DNA of 64,000 nucleotides from Chitinophaga filiformis (GTDB taxonomy: Bacteria > Bacteroidota > Bacteroidia > Chitinophagales > Chitinophagaceae): assembly GCF_023100805.1 (NCBI RefSeq), contig NZ_CP095855.1:5311001-5375000 (forward strand), in the 5' to 3' direction. Shown here piece by piece: positions 9,273 through 18,284 of this stretch. Below the pieces are notes generated by a model. The model had not been told where the DNA came from. It did no database searches and was given only the letters and a program-made list of their open reading frames with translations. How positions within the stretch are numbered: the first letter of the stretch is position 1; each line of letters opens with the position of its first letter. A program made the translations under genes and the position numbers.

Positions 9273-10193
9273 TCAACTAAACGAGTCCCTGAACGCTGAT
9301 GGCGACAACGCTGTCTTCGCCTTAAACAGCTTACTGAAAGATTGCGGATGCTCAAATCCCAACTCATAAGCAATCTCACTGACGGAAAGCGTGGTAGCCG
9401 ATAACCTTTCCTTCGCCTTTTCAATCAGCTTCTCATGAATATGTGCCTGGGTACTTTGTCCTGTAAGCGAACGTAACATGTCTGTCAGATAATGCGGAGA
9501 CAAATTTAACCTGCCCGCAAGGTATTCTACTGTAGGAAGTGATCTTTTAAAATCGTCATTCCCTTCAAACCAGTCGTCCAGGAGCTGTTCAAACTTCGTT
9601 AGTAAATCACTGTTAACCGCTTTCCGAGTGATGAATTGCCGTTCATAAAAGCGGTTGCAATAGTTTAAGAGCAGGTCAATCTGTGAAAGGATAAGGGGCT
9701 GTGTATGTTTGTCTATATGTCTTCCCTCCTGCGCTATTTTCCTGAAAACATCCACAATGTCTTTCTCTTCCTGTTGAGAAAGATGTAATGACTCGTTCAC
9801 CGCATAAGAAAAGAAGCCATAATTTTTGATAGTCATGGTCAGTGGATGCCGTCTTAAAAAGTCCGGGTGCACCATTAAAACAAAACCTTTTCCAAACTGG
9901 GGGCCTGATGCTGTTTCATCTACCTTTTCAAGCGATTGTGCCTGCCTGGGGGAAGTAAAACTCATGATCCCTTTGTCAAAGTCATAGTACTGCTGACCAT
10001 ACTTCATTCTGGCCCGGACCTCCTTTTTAAGGGATATGGTATAAAAATCAACAGAAAAGGGCTCCCAAATAGCTTCATTAGCAGGCTTTATATCCTGGAG
10101 ACGCGCTACACTTACCAGCGGATGTGTAGGCGCTGGTAATGACAATAAGCGGTGAAATGCGGATATCGTATGAATGCTATTCATAATCTGCAC
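9273..10193 (-). CDS. AraC-family transcriptional regulator
   Basis: The 306-aa protein has an N-terminal cupin-like sensing part (about 20-180) and a C-terminal pair of helix-turn-helix motifs (about 205-304). The first HTH is VEYLAGRLNLSPHYLTDMLR and the second is SVSEIAYELGFEHPQSFSKLFK, followed by the usual SPSAFR end. This places it in the AraC/XylS class of DNA-binding regulators. The ligand is unknown. It follows the alpha/beta hydrolase gene on the same strand, but a terminator separates them, so it probably has its own promoter. Its target could be that hydrolase. Confidence 0.92.
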   Translation of the reverse strand: MQIMNSIHTISAFHRLLSLPAPTHPLVSVARLQDIKPANEAIWEPFSVDFYTISLKKEVRARMKYGQQYYDFDKGIMSFTSPRQAQSLEKVDETASGPQFGKGFVLMVHPDFLRRHPLTMTIKNYGFFSYAVNESLHLSQQEEKDIVDVFRKIAQEGRHIDKHTQPLILSQIDLLLNYCNRFYERQFITRKAVNSDLLTKFEQLLDDWFEGNDDFKRSLPTVEYLAGRLNLSPHYLTDMLRSLTGQSTQAHIHEKLIEKAKERLSATTLSVSEIAYELGFEHPQSFSKLFKAKTALSPSAFRDSFS

Positions 10194-10210
10194 TGTAAAT
10201 TTAAGAAAAA

Positions 10211-10237
10211 GGAATTGCCCTTTAAGCGGGTAATTCC
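10211..10237 (-). terminator. Terminator of the alpha/beta hydrolase gene
   Basis: GGAATTGCCC (10211-10220) pairs, with bulges, with GGGTAATTCC (10228-10237). On the minus strand the run TTTTTCTTAA follows, so hydrolase transcripts likely stop before araC. Confidence 0.7.
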
Positions 10238-10251
10238 CTTCGGCCTAACGA

Positions 10252-11172
10252 CTACTGTTCCGTTGAAAGTGCCTTTTGCAGAAAGGGAACAATTTTTTCC
10301 ATTGCTTCCGCCGTTGCTTCCGGTTGATCGTAAAGATCGTAATGGCTGGCTCCCTTTACAGTATGAATACTTTTGTCCTTCGAAGCAGCTTTATTATACA
10401 GCTCAAAGCCGTCCCTGTAGGCGCCGAAAGAGCCGACCTTATCTCCTACTATGACCAGTAAGGGCTGCGTTAATAAGTATTCTGCCAGATGAAAAGCATC
10501 AAATGCCATGAGGGCAGAGATGCTGGTAAAGAGAAGTTTATTGTTGGCATTCGGATGTTCTCCCCTGGGAGTTCTATAGTAATCTATTGCTTCCAGGAGA
10601 TCGGCATCAGTCATTCCCGCCTGTTTTGCAGCTTCGGCGGATGCCGGGGTCCAGTTTATAACCAGCGTATCAGCGCCGTTTGCCTCAGCAGTACGTTGTC
10701 TGCCAACTGTTTCGAGCATTTCTATTGCACTGTATTCCCGATAAGCACGACCGATATTTGCGGGAGAGACAGACACCACCGCTTTTATACGTCTTTCCGT
10801 AAGCGCTGCGTTGGCCGCGTAACCACCACCTGCACAGACTCCCAATACCCCGATACGTTCTTTATCTACAAAGCCGAGCGTAGTCAGATAATCTACTGCA
10901 CAACGGATGTCTTCTACACGGGTAGCAGGATCTTCCAGGTAACGTGGCGTACCACCGCTTTCGCCCTGAAAGGTGGCATCAAAGGCTATTGCTACAAATC
11001 CCTCCTTTGACAGTTTAGATGCGTAAAGCCCTGCTGTCTGCTCTTTTACACTGCTTCCCGGATGAACGCAGACAATCGCCGCATACTTTTTTGTTTTATC
11101 AAAGTTGTCCGGCAGATAAAGGTTTGCCGCGACTTCCCAGTCCCTGTTTAAGAATTTTACTGCTGTTTGCAT
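10252..11172 (-). CDS. Alpha/beta hydrolase with Cys nucleophile
   Basis: The 306-aa protein has a dienelactone-hydrolase-like fold. The nucleophile elbow reads GVCAGG with Cys113 in place of Ser. Likely acid and base residues are Asp in IVGDKVGS and His277 in GASHYD. No signal peptide is seen, so it is probably cytoplasmic. The oxyanion region VHPGSSVKEQ is typical of Bacteroidota and proteobacterial hydrolases found beside AraC regulators. The substrate is unknown; an ester or lactone is expected. A palindrome 11-30 bases before the start may be an operator. Confidence 0.88.
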   Translation of the reverse strand: MQTAVKFLNRDWEVAANLYLPDNFDKTKKYAAIVCVHPGSSVKEQTAGLYASKLSKEGFVAIAFDATFQGESGGTPRYLEDPATRVEDIRCAVDYLTTLGFVDKERIGVLGVCAGGGYAANAALTERRIKAVVSVSPANIGRAYREYSAIEMLETVGRQRTAEANGADTLVINWTPASAEAAKQAGMTDADLLEAIDYYRTPRGEHPNANNKLLFTSISALMAFDAFHLAEYLLTQPLLVIVGDKVGSFGAYRDGFELYNKAASKDKSIHTVKGASHYDLYDQPEATAEAMEKIVPFLQKALSTEQ

Positions 11173-11182
11173 TGTTTATTGG

Positions 11183-11202
11183 ATTTGCTTAACAATGCAA
11201 AT
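11183..11202. promoter_or_regulatory. Inverted repeat upstream of the hydrolase gene
   Basis: ATTTGC (11183-11188) and GCAAAT (11197-11202) form a perfect six-base inverted repeat with an eight-base spacer just before the hydrolase ATG. Binding by the neighbouring AraC protein is an inference. Confidence 0.3.
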
Positions 11203-11282
11203 TTCAGGTACCGGTGATTGACGGACGTTGCCAAATCGTGTTTTGTCGTAGCCATTGCACTGATGCCTGACTTGACAGCAGG

Positions 11283-11510
11283 ATGTTCTGCGCCTGTGAA
11301 TATCCCGAAGCTGGCTTTCCTGTCTGCGTTGCGCCAACAGCTTCATTCCTGCCTGCTCAATGGATTACGGGAGCTAACATTTCTAATATGATCTATGAGC
11401 CATCCACAAGCCTTCTGTACGCCTATTCAAACGATGGTGGGGTTATCATGACAACAGCGGTAGTTTCTGAAATTTCACCAATCTTAAAAAATTTTCCTGG
11501 CAACAGATAA
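11283..11510 (+). pseudogene. Possible remnant of a short-chain dehydrogenase C-terminus
   Basis: This 75-codon frame contains ASFLPAQWITGANI. It resembles the conserved SDR segment (FLAS..AQWITGANI.VDGG) near the end of classical short-chain dehydrogenases. The expected VDGG does not follow and the Rossmann N-terminus is absent, so at most this is a decayed fragment. The rest of the gap between 11173 and 11530 holds the hydrolase promoter and nothing else I can support. Confidence 0.25.
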
Positions 11511-11518
11511 ATCAGGTT

Positions 11519-11526
11519 TAACTTTG
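11519..11526 (+). promoter_or_regulatory. -7 element (TAACTTTG) adjacent to the start codon
   Basis: This is an exact TAnnTTTG match whose last base is only four bases before the methyltransferase ATG. Transcription would start at or near the first codon and give a leaderless message. Confidence 0.45.
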
Positions 11527-11530
11527 ACCC

Positions 11531-12142
11531 ATGCAATTGAACCTTCAGCAACTTTATGGAAATATAGACATATACCTCTTTGACCAACTGCTTAAAGGCA
11601 CATATGATAATTGTAAAAAAGTGCTCGACGCAGGCTGTGGGGGCGGCCGTAACCTGGTTTATTTCCTGAGAAACGGCTATGAGGTATACGGCATTGACCC
11701 TAATCCAGATGCGGTATCAGCAGTTAAGCAATTATCTGAAACCCTGAGCCCTGCTAACTCCGAAGAGAACTTTGTAATTGCTTCGGCTGAAAACCTTCCT
11801 TTTGATGATAATTATTTTGACCTGGTGATCAGCAACGCGGTATTGCATTTCGCCAGGAATCCTGGTCATTTTGATAATATGATCCGGTCAATGTGGCGGG
11901 TGCTGCATCCCGGAGGCTATCTATTTGCAAGACTTGCGTCGGATATCGGGATTGAAACGCTGGTGCAGCCCCTGGGTAATGGCCGCTATCTTCTGCCTGA
12001 TGGCAGCGAACGTTTTCTGGTCAACGAGCAACTACTGCTTCAATATACAGAACGCCTCAAGGCCCGGCTCCACGAACCAATAAAAACTACCAATGTACAA
12101 AACCTACGGTGCATGACCACCTGGTGTCTGCAGAAAATATAG
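11531..12142 (+). CDS. Class I SAM-dependent methyltransferase
   Basis: The 203-aa cytoplasmic protein is of the Methyltransf_11/25 type. Motif I is VLDAGCGGGRN (about residues 31-41). The acidic end of strand 2 is YGIDPNP, which binds the ribose of SAM. The segment SAENLPFDDNYFDLVIS gives motifs II and III, followed by HPGGYLFARL. The acceptor substrate cannot be read from the sequence. It is a stand-alone gene with no recognisable Shine-Dalgarno-like stretch before the ATG. Confidence 0.9.
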   Translation: MQLNLQQLYGNIDIYLFDQLLKGTYDNCKKVLDAGCGGGRNLVYFLRNGYEVYGIDPNPDAVSAVKQLSETLSPANSEENFVIASAENLPFDDNYFDLVISNAVLHFARNPGHFDNMIRSMWRVLHPGGYLFARLASDIGIETLVQPLGNGRYLLPDGSERFLVNEQLLLQYTERLKARLHEPIKTTNVQNLRCMTTWCLQKI

Positions 12143-12298
12143 TGTTATCTTCCTCCTGTTACCAGGTCATTTGACGTATAAACGACTCCCCGGCCTCTAA
12201 AAAAGGACATCAGGGGAAAAAGTATCGTCAATCGAATAATCATGAAAATAAAAAATAATACGTAAATTTATTGCTTCTCATGCCCTAATACCTCAACA

Positions 12299-12787
12299 TT
12301 GAAGACTTTTATATCTCCAATTAAAAAAGAGAACCCTATTATATGGGTAAAATTCCTGCTGATCCTCCTTGCCATTTTCTATGCATGGTCTATTGCGGGA
12401 ACACTCCGTATGCTGGTCGATTATGTACAATGTGAAAGTTGTCATCTTACCCTCTACTTATTCCTGAAATTCTTTTCGCTGTTTTACATACCCTGGGCCT
12501 TCTATAAACTGTCTAAACCAAAGAAACTATGGGGCTGGATCTTCATTTATGCGGAACAGCTGTTCTCTCTGGTTATTCACGTAGGAATGGCATACAGTTA
12601 CTTCAAAGGTAAAGGGAGCATTGATGGTTTTCTGACACCATTGATGATAAGGGGATTCTTTGTGTATTGCTTATGTATAGACCCCCTGGCGGAATATTTT
12701 GGCGTCTATGTTGGATATAGACAAATAGCCAGAACGGTAATAATTCCCCTTGCAGTGCTCTATATTTTAGTAATATACCTCTTCTGA
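12299..12787 (+). CDS. Hypothetical four-helix membrane protein
   Basis: The 162-aa protein has hydrophobic helices at about 15-38, 50-68, 78-98 and 138-160. I do not recognise the family. It must start at TTG (12299): an in-frame TAA lies 36 bases upstream and the first in-frame ATG would remove the first helix. A short CESCH motif between helices 1 and 2 could hold a metal or a disulfide. Confidence 0.6.
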   Translation: MKTFISPIKKENPIIWVKFLLILLAIFYAWSIAGTLRMLVDYVQCESCHLTLYLFLKFFSLFYIPWAFYKLSKPKKLWGWIFIYAEQLFSLVIHVGMAYSYFKGKGSIDGFLTPLMIRGFFVYCLCIDPLAEYFGVYVGYRQIARTVIIPLAVLYILVIYLF

Positions 12788-12870
12788 CACTATTAAGATC
12801 GTATCTGGGTCTTAATAAAATTCGATGCAATCCCGCTATCGGCTTTCATAATTACTTCTATTCATTCACC

Positions 12871-12909
12871 ATAATGCTTAGGACTGTCATGGGCCGGCCT
12901 AAGCATTAT
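12871..12909 (+). terminator. Rho-independent terminator after the membrane protein gene
   Basis: ATAATGCTTAGG (12871-12882) and CCTAAGCATTAT (12898-12909) are perfect 12-base arms, followed by TTGTATTC. Confidence 0.65.
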
Positions 12910-12994
12910 TTGTATTCAGACTCCACTATTAGCTGAAAATGGATGCTTAAAAATGCTCAGCTAACATTCAGTCATATCATTCAGGTAAACTCAT

Positions 12995-13035
12995 CCTGTG
13001 CTGATCCTACATTGCGAACGGAAGATCAGCACAGG
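12995..13035 (-). terminator. Terminator of the FecI/TonB-receptor operon
   Basis: CCTGTGCTGATC (12995-13006) pairs perfectly with GATCAGCACAGG (13024-13035). The stem can extend outward through AAACT / AGTTT. It lies just past the stop codon of the last operon gene on the minus strand. Confidence 0.8.
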
Positions 13036-13042
13036 GTAAGTT

Positions 13043-13915
13043 TTACCTCACCAACTCGTACTCCCGTTGTGCCGCCCCTCCTACAATGCCAAATCCATTT
13101 ACAATATTATTATAAACAATCACCTCCTCTGACAAGCCGTCGTCATTCTTTTCAGCTGCCAGGTAAGCACTGTTCAGATAGTTATAACTATGATAGGTAA
13201 GCGAGCTTATCTCCACGACCATACTACTGAAATCAGTATACACATCTGCTTTCAGCGTGAACACGGGGCTGCGGCCATTAAACAATGCATCCGTTGTAAA
13301 GAAATCAGAATGGAAATCGTCCTCGAGTATCGGTACAGCCGCTTCGCCTGTCTCGAAATATTGCTGTAGCTTCTGACGCCCCGTATCACCATTAGCATTG
13401 ACCCATTTGGTAACCTGGTACAACCTGATACGATAATAATTCTGTATGTCCGGATTATCGTGTAGCTGAACGTTGATCGTAACCCTCTGCTGCCACTGAT
13501 TTACTTTTGTGACGATCATCTTCATTTCACCGGTGGCCACAGTATCAGGGATCTGATCACTTCCGGACACTTCCTTATATCCCGGTACTGAAGCTGCTAC
13601 GCGGTATACAGCACCAGCGCGCGGCAAGGTGCGGCTGCGGTAAAAGATATATCCTGACCGCGTGTAAGCACTAAGCGTTTCTTTGAAACTTCCATTCTCA
13701 TACAGGCTGACTACAGCGTCCTTAATTCCGTTTCCGTCCGTCGTCTCATCCATGCGGGCAGACAAGGCTACACGGGCAATCATTATACTGTCTTTATTCA
13801 TCAATAAGTTCAATACCGGCTTCTTTGCCTCTTCCGGAATCGGTATATCAAAAGATCTTTCACAAGCACTGATGACAGGTATAAATAACAATAAAAGTAA
13901 AGCTCTTAACTGCAT
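13043..13915 (-). CDS. DUF4249-family outer-membrane lipoprotein
   Basis: The 290-aa protein is predicted to be lipidated at Cys18 (PVISAC, lipobox). The mature part starts with a Pro-rich segment and has the beta-sandwich pattern of DUF4249 (VVSLYENG, YRVAASVPGY, NYYRIRLYQV). DUF4249 proteins are encoded right after TonB-dependent receptors and are thought to act as their surface partners, in the manner of SusD. Only two bases separate it from the receptor stop codon, so the two are probably translationally coupled. Confidence 0.88.
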   Translation of the reverse strand: MQLRALLLLLFIPVISACERSFDIPIPEEAKKPVLNLLMNKDSIMIARVALSARMDETTDGNGIKDAVVSLYENGSFKETLSAYTRSGYIFYRSRTLPRAGAVYRVAASVPGYKEVSGSDQIPDTVATGEMKMIVTKVNQWQQRVTINVQLHDNPDIQNYYRIRLYQVTKWVNANGDTGRQKLQQYFETGEAAVPILEDDFHSDFFTTDALFNGRSPVFTLKADVYTDFSSMVVEISSLTYHSYNYLNSAYLAAEKNDDGLSEEVIVYNNIVNGFGIVGGAAQREYELVR

Positions 13916-13917
13916 AC

Positions 13918-16563
13918 TTAAAATTTTAAACTATAAGAGAAACTGGGCACAAGCGGTAGTAAAATGATCCCATTGAGGCGGACCTTCGCCTTAGTATCCG
14001 AGTATCCGTTTACATAATAAAAGAATGGGTTCATTCTGTTGTAAACATTCAATATGCTGATGTTCCAGGTACGTATATTGCCATTCCTTTTTTCTTTAAT
14101 GAAGCTGACACCCAGGTCCAGCCGGTGATAAGCTGCAATTCGTACATTATTACGGTTGTTGATATAATCTACGTTCGGCGGCCAATAGTGTGTGCCATCG
14201 GGATTTATCGGTCCCTCCACCCCTTCATAACGAGCTACGGGAATGGTAAAAGGAGAGGCTGACTGATACGTCCAGGTGCCGGAAAGCTCTATGTTCTTTC
14301 GCAGTCTGTAAATTGTTACAAGATGAAAATCGTGCCGGCGGTCGTATTTGTAATAGAATGTACGGCCATAATTTACGCCCGGGACATTACGGTCAGAAAT
14401 AGCCCAGGTGTAGCCCATCCATCCGGTCAGGCGTCCTGTTTTCTTCTGTAATAACAGTTCCAGGCCGTAAGACCTGCCGGTGCCGGAAGATATCTGCTCC
14501 TGCCAGGTGTCTCCCTTGCTGGTAGTCAGATACTCCGCGCCATCTTTATACTCCGCTACCTTGTACATCTTCTTGTAGTAGGCTTCCGCAGAGAATTCAA
14601 ATTTGTTCCGGAACAGGTTGCGCGCCACCCCTAACGCGAACTGGCGCGCCTGCTGAGGAGCTATTTTTTTAGTGGCGGGTACCCAGAGATCTGTAGGTAA
14701 TGAAATTGAATTATTCGCTAACAGGTGAATGTATTGGGTCATGTGGGTATAGGAAGCCTTCAGTCCCCAGTCGCCCGGCAGCAGGAAGCGCATACTGACA
14801 CGGGGCTGCAAAGAGTGATAAAAATGATCCTGTACGCTGAAAGCACTCCAGTGCAAGCCGGCATTCAGCTTCAGGCGGGGTGCTATCTCCCAGTCGTCTT
14901 CCGCATAGAGATCCATTTCTGCAGCGCCGATACGCCGGTTATTGTTCAGGGAATCCAGTGTGACGGCTTCCCCATCTGTCTGTTTCATACGAACGATACC
15001 TGGTGTGAATACACGGTACATATAAGCCGCTCCCATTTTCACCGCATGTGCGGGCACAGGACGATAATCAATATCTGTTTTTACACCATAATCGCGTATG
15101 CCGGAATTTAATTTCAGGGTATTGGTACTGACATCGGCGTCGTATTTATTTTCCGTATAAATACCAGTATTGAATCTATAACTACTGCCTATCAGCATGG
15201 TGTTGGTAAACAGCTTAGGGGAGACAATATGAGACCATCGCAATGTACCGGTAATGTTGCCCCATTGTAAGGCAAGATCAGAAAGGTCATAGTTGTCAAC
15301 CGCCGGATCCTCGTCAGTTGTTGATTTGCTCCGTGTCCTCAGCCTGTCCTTGCCCATATAAAAGCTCAGGTAAAGCTTGTCTTTTGCAGAAAACTGATGA
15401 TGAACCTTCGCATTAAGATCATAGAAGAAAAGACTGAATTTGTTCAGGTCCGCGTCTGAGCGTTTTACGATCGGAGTAGCTATCAGATCAGGATAAGACC
15501 GGCGCCCGGATATGACATAGGATGTCTTCCCTTTCTGCAAAGGTCCTTCCAGTGTCAATTGTGTAGAAAGAAGCCCTACCGAGAATTCGCCATGGTGTTT
15601 GTACAGGTCCCCGTCCTTTGTTGAGATATCGACAACTGAGGATAGTCTTCCGCCATAACGTGCGGGAAAAGCACCTTTATATAAAGTCACATCTTTCAGC
15701 ACACTGGTATTGAAGGTGGAAAATATGCCCAGCAGGTGCATGGGATGATATAAGGGAGCGCCGTCCAGCAGTATCAGGTTCTGGTCGGGCGTTCCTCCCC
15801 TGACCAGCAAAGCACTGGATCCTTCCGTACCCTGCTTCACACCGGGCATCAACTGCAGGGCCTTTAACAGGTCAGGTTCTCCCAGCAAACGTGGCATCGA
15901 ACGGATCTGTGAAGCCGGCAGGCTGATACGGCTCATCTGTGATGACTCCTGTATACGCGCTGCACGTGATCCGTTAATGGTGACCTCTTCCAGCTGTCTG
16001 CTGCCGGCCTGTAGCCTGAAATTGACACGCTGATCGCCCGTCATTCCGATGACAGTATCCAGCCGGCGATAGCCGATATATGATACCTGGAGATGTAATG
16101 AATCACCGGGCAGTGTAATACTGTAAAAGCCATAGTTGTTGGTAGTGGTACCCGCCTGCTGTTGTGCCGCCACAATTGAGACGCCGATCAGCTTCTCCCC
16201 GCTCACTGCGTCTTCGACAACGCCACTCAGTGTATTGGCTGCGGGGAGCCGTGAGATGATCAGGATATTACTACCTTTCTGTTTATAGTCCAGGGGCGTA
16301 CCTTTCAGGATATCCCGCAGAATTGTTCCCAGCGGCGTATCCTTGTACACATGCGCCTTCACCTGTATGCCTTTTACGCGCGTAAGTTCATAAGATATAG
16401 ATATTCCGCTTTGCTGCTCCAGCAATTTCAGGGTAGCTTCCAGGGATGCAGCCGGAATACTGATGCTAAGTCTGCGGTCAGTCTCCTGTGCAAATGCAGA
16501 AGACCAGGTAAGTAATAAAAGTACAGCTATAAAATGACGCATAGTTATTCTTTGTAGGAACAT
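13918..16563 (-). CDS. TonB-dependent receptor with STN and CarboxypepD-like domains
   Basis: The 881-aa outer-membrane transporter has a signal peptide (about 8-25, ending SAFAQ), an STN domain (about 26-105, LSISIPAASLEATLKLLEQQ), a CarboxypepD-regulatory-like domain (about 110-188, LSGVVEDAVSGEKLIGVSI), a plug (about 205-320, LLVRGGTPDQNLILLDGAPL) and a 22-strand-type barrel ending in aromatic SYSLKF. The STN domain is the part that signals to FecR, which matches the fecI and fecR genes upstream. The substrate is unknown: a ferric chelate or a saccharide are both possible. An alternative start at 16542 (MRHFIAV) gives a more usual signal peptide. Confidence 0.93.
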   Translation of the reverse strand: MFLQRITMRHFIAVLLLLTWSSAFAQETDRRLSISIPAASLEATLKLLEQQSGISISYELTRVKGIQVKAHVYKDTPLGTILRDILKGTPLDYKQKGSNILIISRLPAANTLSGVVEDAVSGEKLIGVSIVAAQQQAGTTTNNYGFYSITLPGDSLHLQVSYIGYRRLDTVIGMTGDQRVNFRLQAGSRQLEEVTINGSRAARIQESSQMSRISLPASQIRSMPRLLGEPDLLKALQLMPGVKQGTEGSSALLVRGGTPDQNLILLDGAPLYHPMHLLGIFSTFNTSVLKDVTLYKGAFPARYGGRLSSVVDISTKDGDLYKHHGEFSVGLLSTQLTLEGPLQKGKTSYVISGRRSYPDLIATPIVKRSDADLNKFSLFFYDLNAKVHHQFSAKDKLYLSFYMGKDRLRTRSKSTTDEDPAVDNYDLSDLALQWGNITGTLRWSHIVSPKLFTNTMLIGSSYRFNTGIYTENKYDADVSTNTLKLNSGIRDYGVKTDIDYRPVPAHAVKMGAAYMYRVFTPGIVRMKQTDGEAVTLDSLNNNRRIGAAEMDLYAEDDWEIAPRLKLNAGLHWSAFSVQDHFYHSLQPRVSMRFLLPGDWGLKASYTHMTQYIHLLANNSISLPTDLWVPATKKIAPQQARQFALGVARNLFRNKFEFSAEAYYKKMYKVAEYKDGAEYLTTSKGDTWQEQISSGTGRSYGLELLLQKKTGRLTGWMGYTWAISDRNVPGVNYGRTFYYKYDRRHDFHLVTIYRLRKNIELSGTWTYQSASPFTIPVARYEGVEGPINPDGTHYWPPNVDYINNRNNVRIAAYHRLDLGVSFIKEKRNGNIRTWNISILNVYNRMNPFFYYVNGYSDTKAKVRLNGIILLPLVPSFSYSLKF

Positions 16564-16617
16564 AGGTCTCCCCTGCCGCTATCGCAGCTGGTGTTGTTTA
16601 ACAATATGTAACAGGTA

Positions 16618-17562
16618 TCAATGTATGGTCACCTTGTTACCGGTGAGTGTATATTCAATTCCGCTTATGTCTTTCAGCATCTCCAACACGTCTGCAGCTG
16701 TGTCTTGCCTGCCAATACGGAATGTAAAACGATAGGATGCAACATTTGCTGCATTAAATGCTACCTGCAATCCATAGTGATTCTCCAGGATATGGGCCAC
16801 CTCGGGAAACGATGCATTGCTGATGGTCAGATCACCTTCACGCCAGTCCGCTACCATGCCTTCTGTCTTTGTAGCCGTTCTGACTGCCGTTTGATAACGG
16901 AGTTGTTGTCCTGCTTTCAGTACAGCTAATACCCCTGCGCTGTCTGCCACCTGTACTGCACCGGAACTTACCATTACCTCCACGTTCTGTGACTGTGCGT
17001 ATTTCTTTACAGTGAAAGCGGTGCCGAGCACTTGCGCGGCTACGCCGCCGGGCATACTGACGATAAAGGGGCGCGCTGATTGTTCTTTCACCGAAAAAAA
17101 TGCCATTCCGTCTAACAGCGTTATCTGCCGGTTACGCTTACCAAAATCCTTCTGATAACGCACCACGGTACCTGGTTCCAGCCACATTTCAGATTGGTCA
17201 GGCAATTGTAATCTGACAACGCCTTTACCGGCAGCAGCATTTACAACAACATATGCCGGTTCTCTTTTGCTATATACCAGCGATACCAGCACAAGAACTG
17301 CGATGACTGCAGCAGCCTGCCACCAGATCCTTCGCAAGGATGATTTAACCGGGCGCGTCTCTTCAGCGGCTATTACGTCAAATATCTCTGCCCGCAGCGC
17401 ATCTTTCATAGCTGCTTTCTCTGAAGCATTGGCCCAGACGCTTTCCCCCTGCGGGAAGTCAGCATACCATTTTTCCAATAAGTCCCTTTCCTCCGGTGTA
17501 AGGATACCCAGGGAATGCTTTTCTAACAAAGCGTCAATGATATGCTGTTCGGGTTGTTTCAT
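16618..17562 (-). CDS. FecR-family anti-sigma factor
   Basis: The 314-aa protein has an N-terminal cytoplasmic segment (1-78) that would hold the sigma factor and one membrane helix at about 79-97. The periplasmic FecR domain (about 108-200) carries LPDQSEMWLEPGTVVRY and LDGMAFFSVKEQ. The DUF4974 domain (about 245-314) carries FPEVAHILENHYGLQV and resembles an STN fold. It relays receptor occupancy to the FecI-like sigma encoded just upstream. Confidence 0.93.
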   Translation of the reverse strand: MKQPEQHIIDALLEKHSLGILTPEERDLLEKWYADFPQGESVWANASEKAAMKDALRAEIFDVIAAEETRPVKSSLRRIWWQAAAVIAVLVLVSLVYSKREPAYVVVNAAAGKGVVRLQLPDQSEMWLEPGTVVRYQKDFGKRNRQITLLDGMAFFSVKEQSARPFIVSMPGGVAAQVLGTAFTVKKYAQSQNVEVMVSSGAVQVADSAGVLAVLKAGQQLRYQTAVRTATKTEGMVADWREGDLTISNASFPEVAHILENHYGLQVAFNAANVASYRFTFRIGRQDTAADVLEMLKDISGIEYTLTGNKVTIH

Positions 17563-17621
17563 ACAGTCAACATTTAATAGACAATGCCCGGGATGGGTGA
17601 GTACTATGCGGGTAAAAAAAA

Positions 17622-18188
17622 TTATTCCATGTAAAAATTGCCTAAGGCTTTCCGGAGTTTCTTCAAAGCATTAGACAATTGATTTTTAACCGTTTGTGGG
17701 GATATTGCGCGTTTCCTGGCTATTTCCTCTATAGAAAGCCCAAGATCTCTGCTATCTGTGAATACCTCCCTCATTTTATCGGGCAGGCGCGTAAGTTCAC
17801 GGTGATAGCTGGCGCTCAGGTCGGACCTGGCCATGTATTCATCAGTGGGATAAGTAATAAGGGGCAAGGCCTGACCAGCTAACTGCTCATATTTCTCCCT
17901 GGCGCCGGCTGCCTTCAGGTAGTTTAGTACCTTAAAACGTACTGCAGCCCGCAGGTACGCGGCAATTGATTCGTTGATCTCTATTTGTGCTCTTTTCTGC
18001 CAGCAATACACGAAAACTTCCTGCACGATGTCTTTGGCGGTGGATTTATCATACAGATGCCAGTACGCTGCTTCAAACAGGGTTTCCCAGTGACGCTCAT
18101 ATAACTCGCCGTAAGCGGATACATCGCCACCTCTGACAAGTTGCCAGAGTTCATTATCAGTGATACGCTGAAAGTCGGGTAAGGACAT
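17622..18188 (-). CDS. FecI-like ECF sigma-70 factor
   Basis: The 188-aa protein is an extracytoplasmic-function sigma factor. Region 2 (about 15-85) contains YGELYERHWETLFEAAY and the -10-binding DIVQEVFVYCW. Region 4 (about 125-180) contains LPDKMREVFTDSRDLGLSIE with the HTH AISPQTVKNQL. Bacteroidota members typically activate the adjacent receptor operon when released from FecR. The gene is first in the operon. A near-consensus -7 element (TACCTTCG, minus strand, 18210-18217) precedes it. Confidence 0.94.
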   Translation of the reverse strand: MSLPDFQRITDNELWQLVRGGDVSAYGELYERHWETLFEAAYWHLYDKSTAKDIVQEVFVYCWQKRAQIEINESIAAYLRAAVRFKVLNYLKAAGAREKYEQLAGQALPLITYPTDEYMARSDLSASYHRELTRLPDKMREVFTDSRDLGLSIEEIARKRAISPQTVKNQLSNALKKLRKALGNFYME

Positions 18189-18209
18189 AAATGGATTATA
18201 AAACGGCAG

Positions 18210-18217
18210 CGAAGGTA
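18210..18217 (-). promoter_or_regulatory. Probable -7 element of the sigma/receptor operon
   Basis: TACCTTCG on the minus strand matches TAnnTTTG at seven of eight positions. It lies 22-29 bases before the sigma-factor ATG. Confidence 0.4.
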
Positions 18218-18284
18218 GGAAAAGTCGGACGTTTTATATTATTCTTCCTATAATAGCTAGCGAATAGCCAAGCCTTCCTATGCA

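Noticed and set aside
9071..9280. 69-codon plus-strand frame in the gap before the AraC gene
   Set aside because: Composition is not protein-like, no family motif is present, and it runs into the 3' end of the AraC gene.
12791..12817. Stem TATTAAGA / TCTTAATA after the membrane protein gene
   Set aside because: It has weak A/T pairing and no T-run on the plus strand; the stronger hairpin at 12871-12909 is preferred as terminator.
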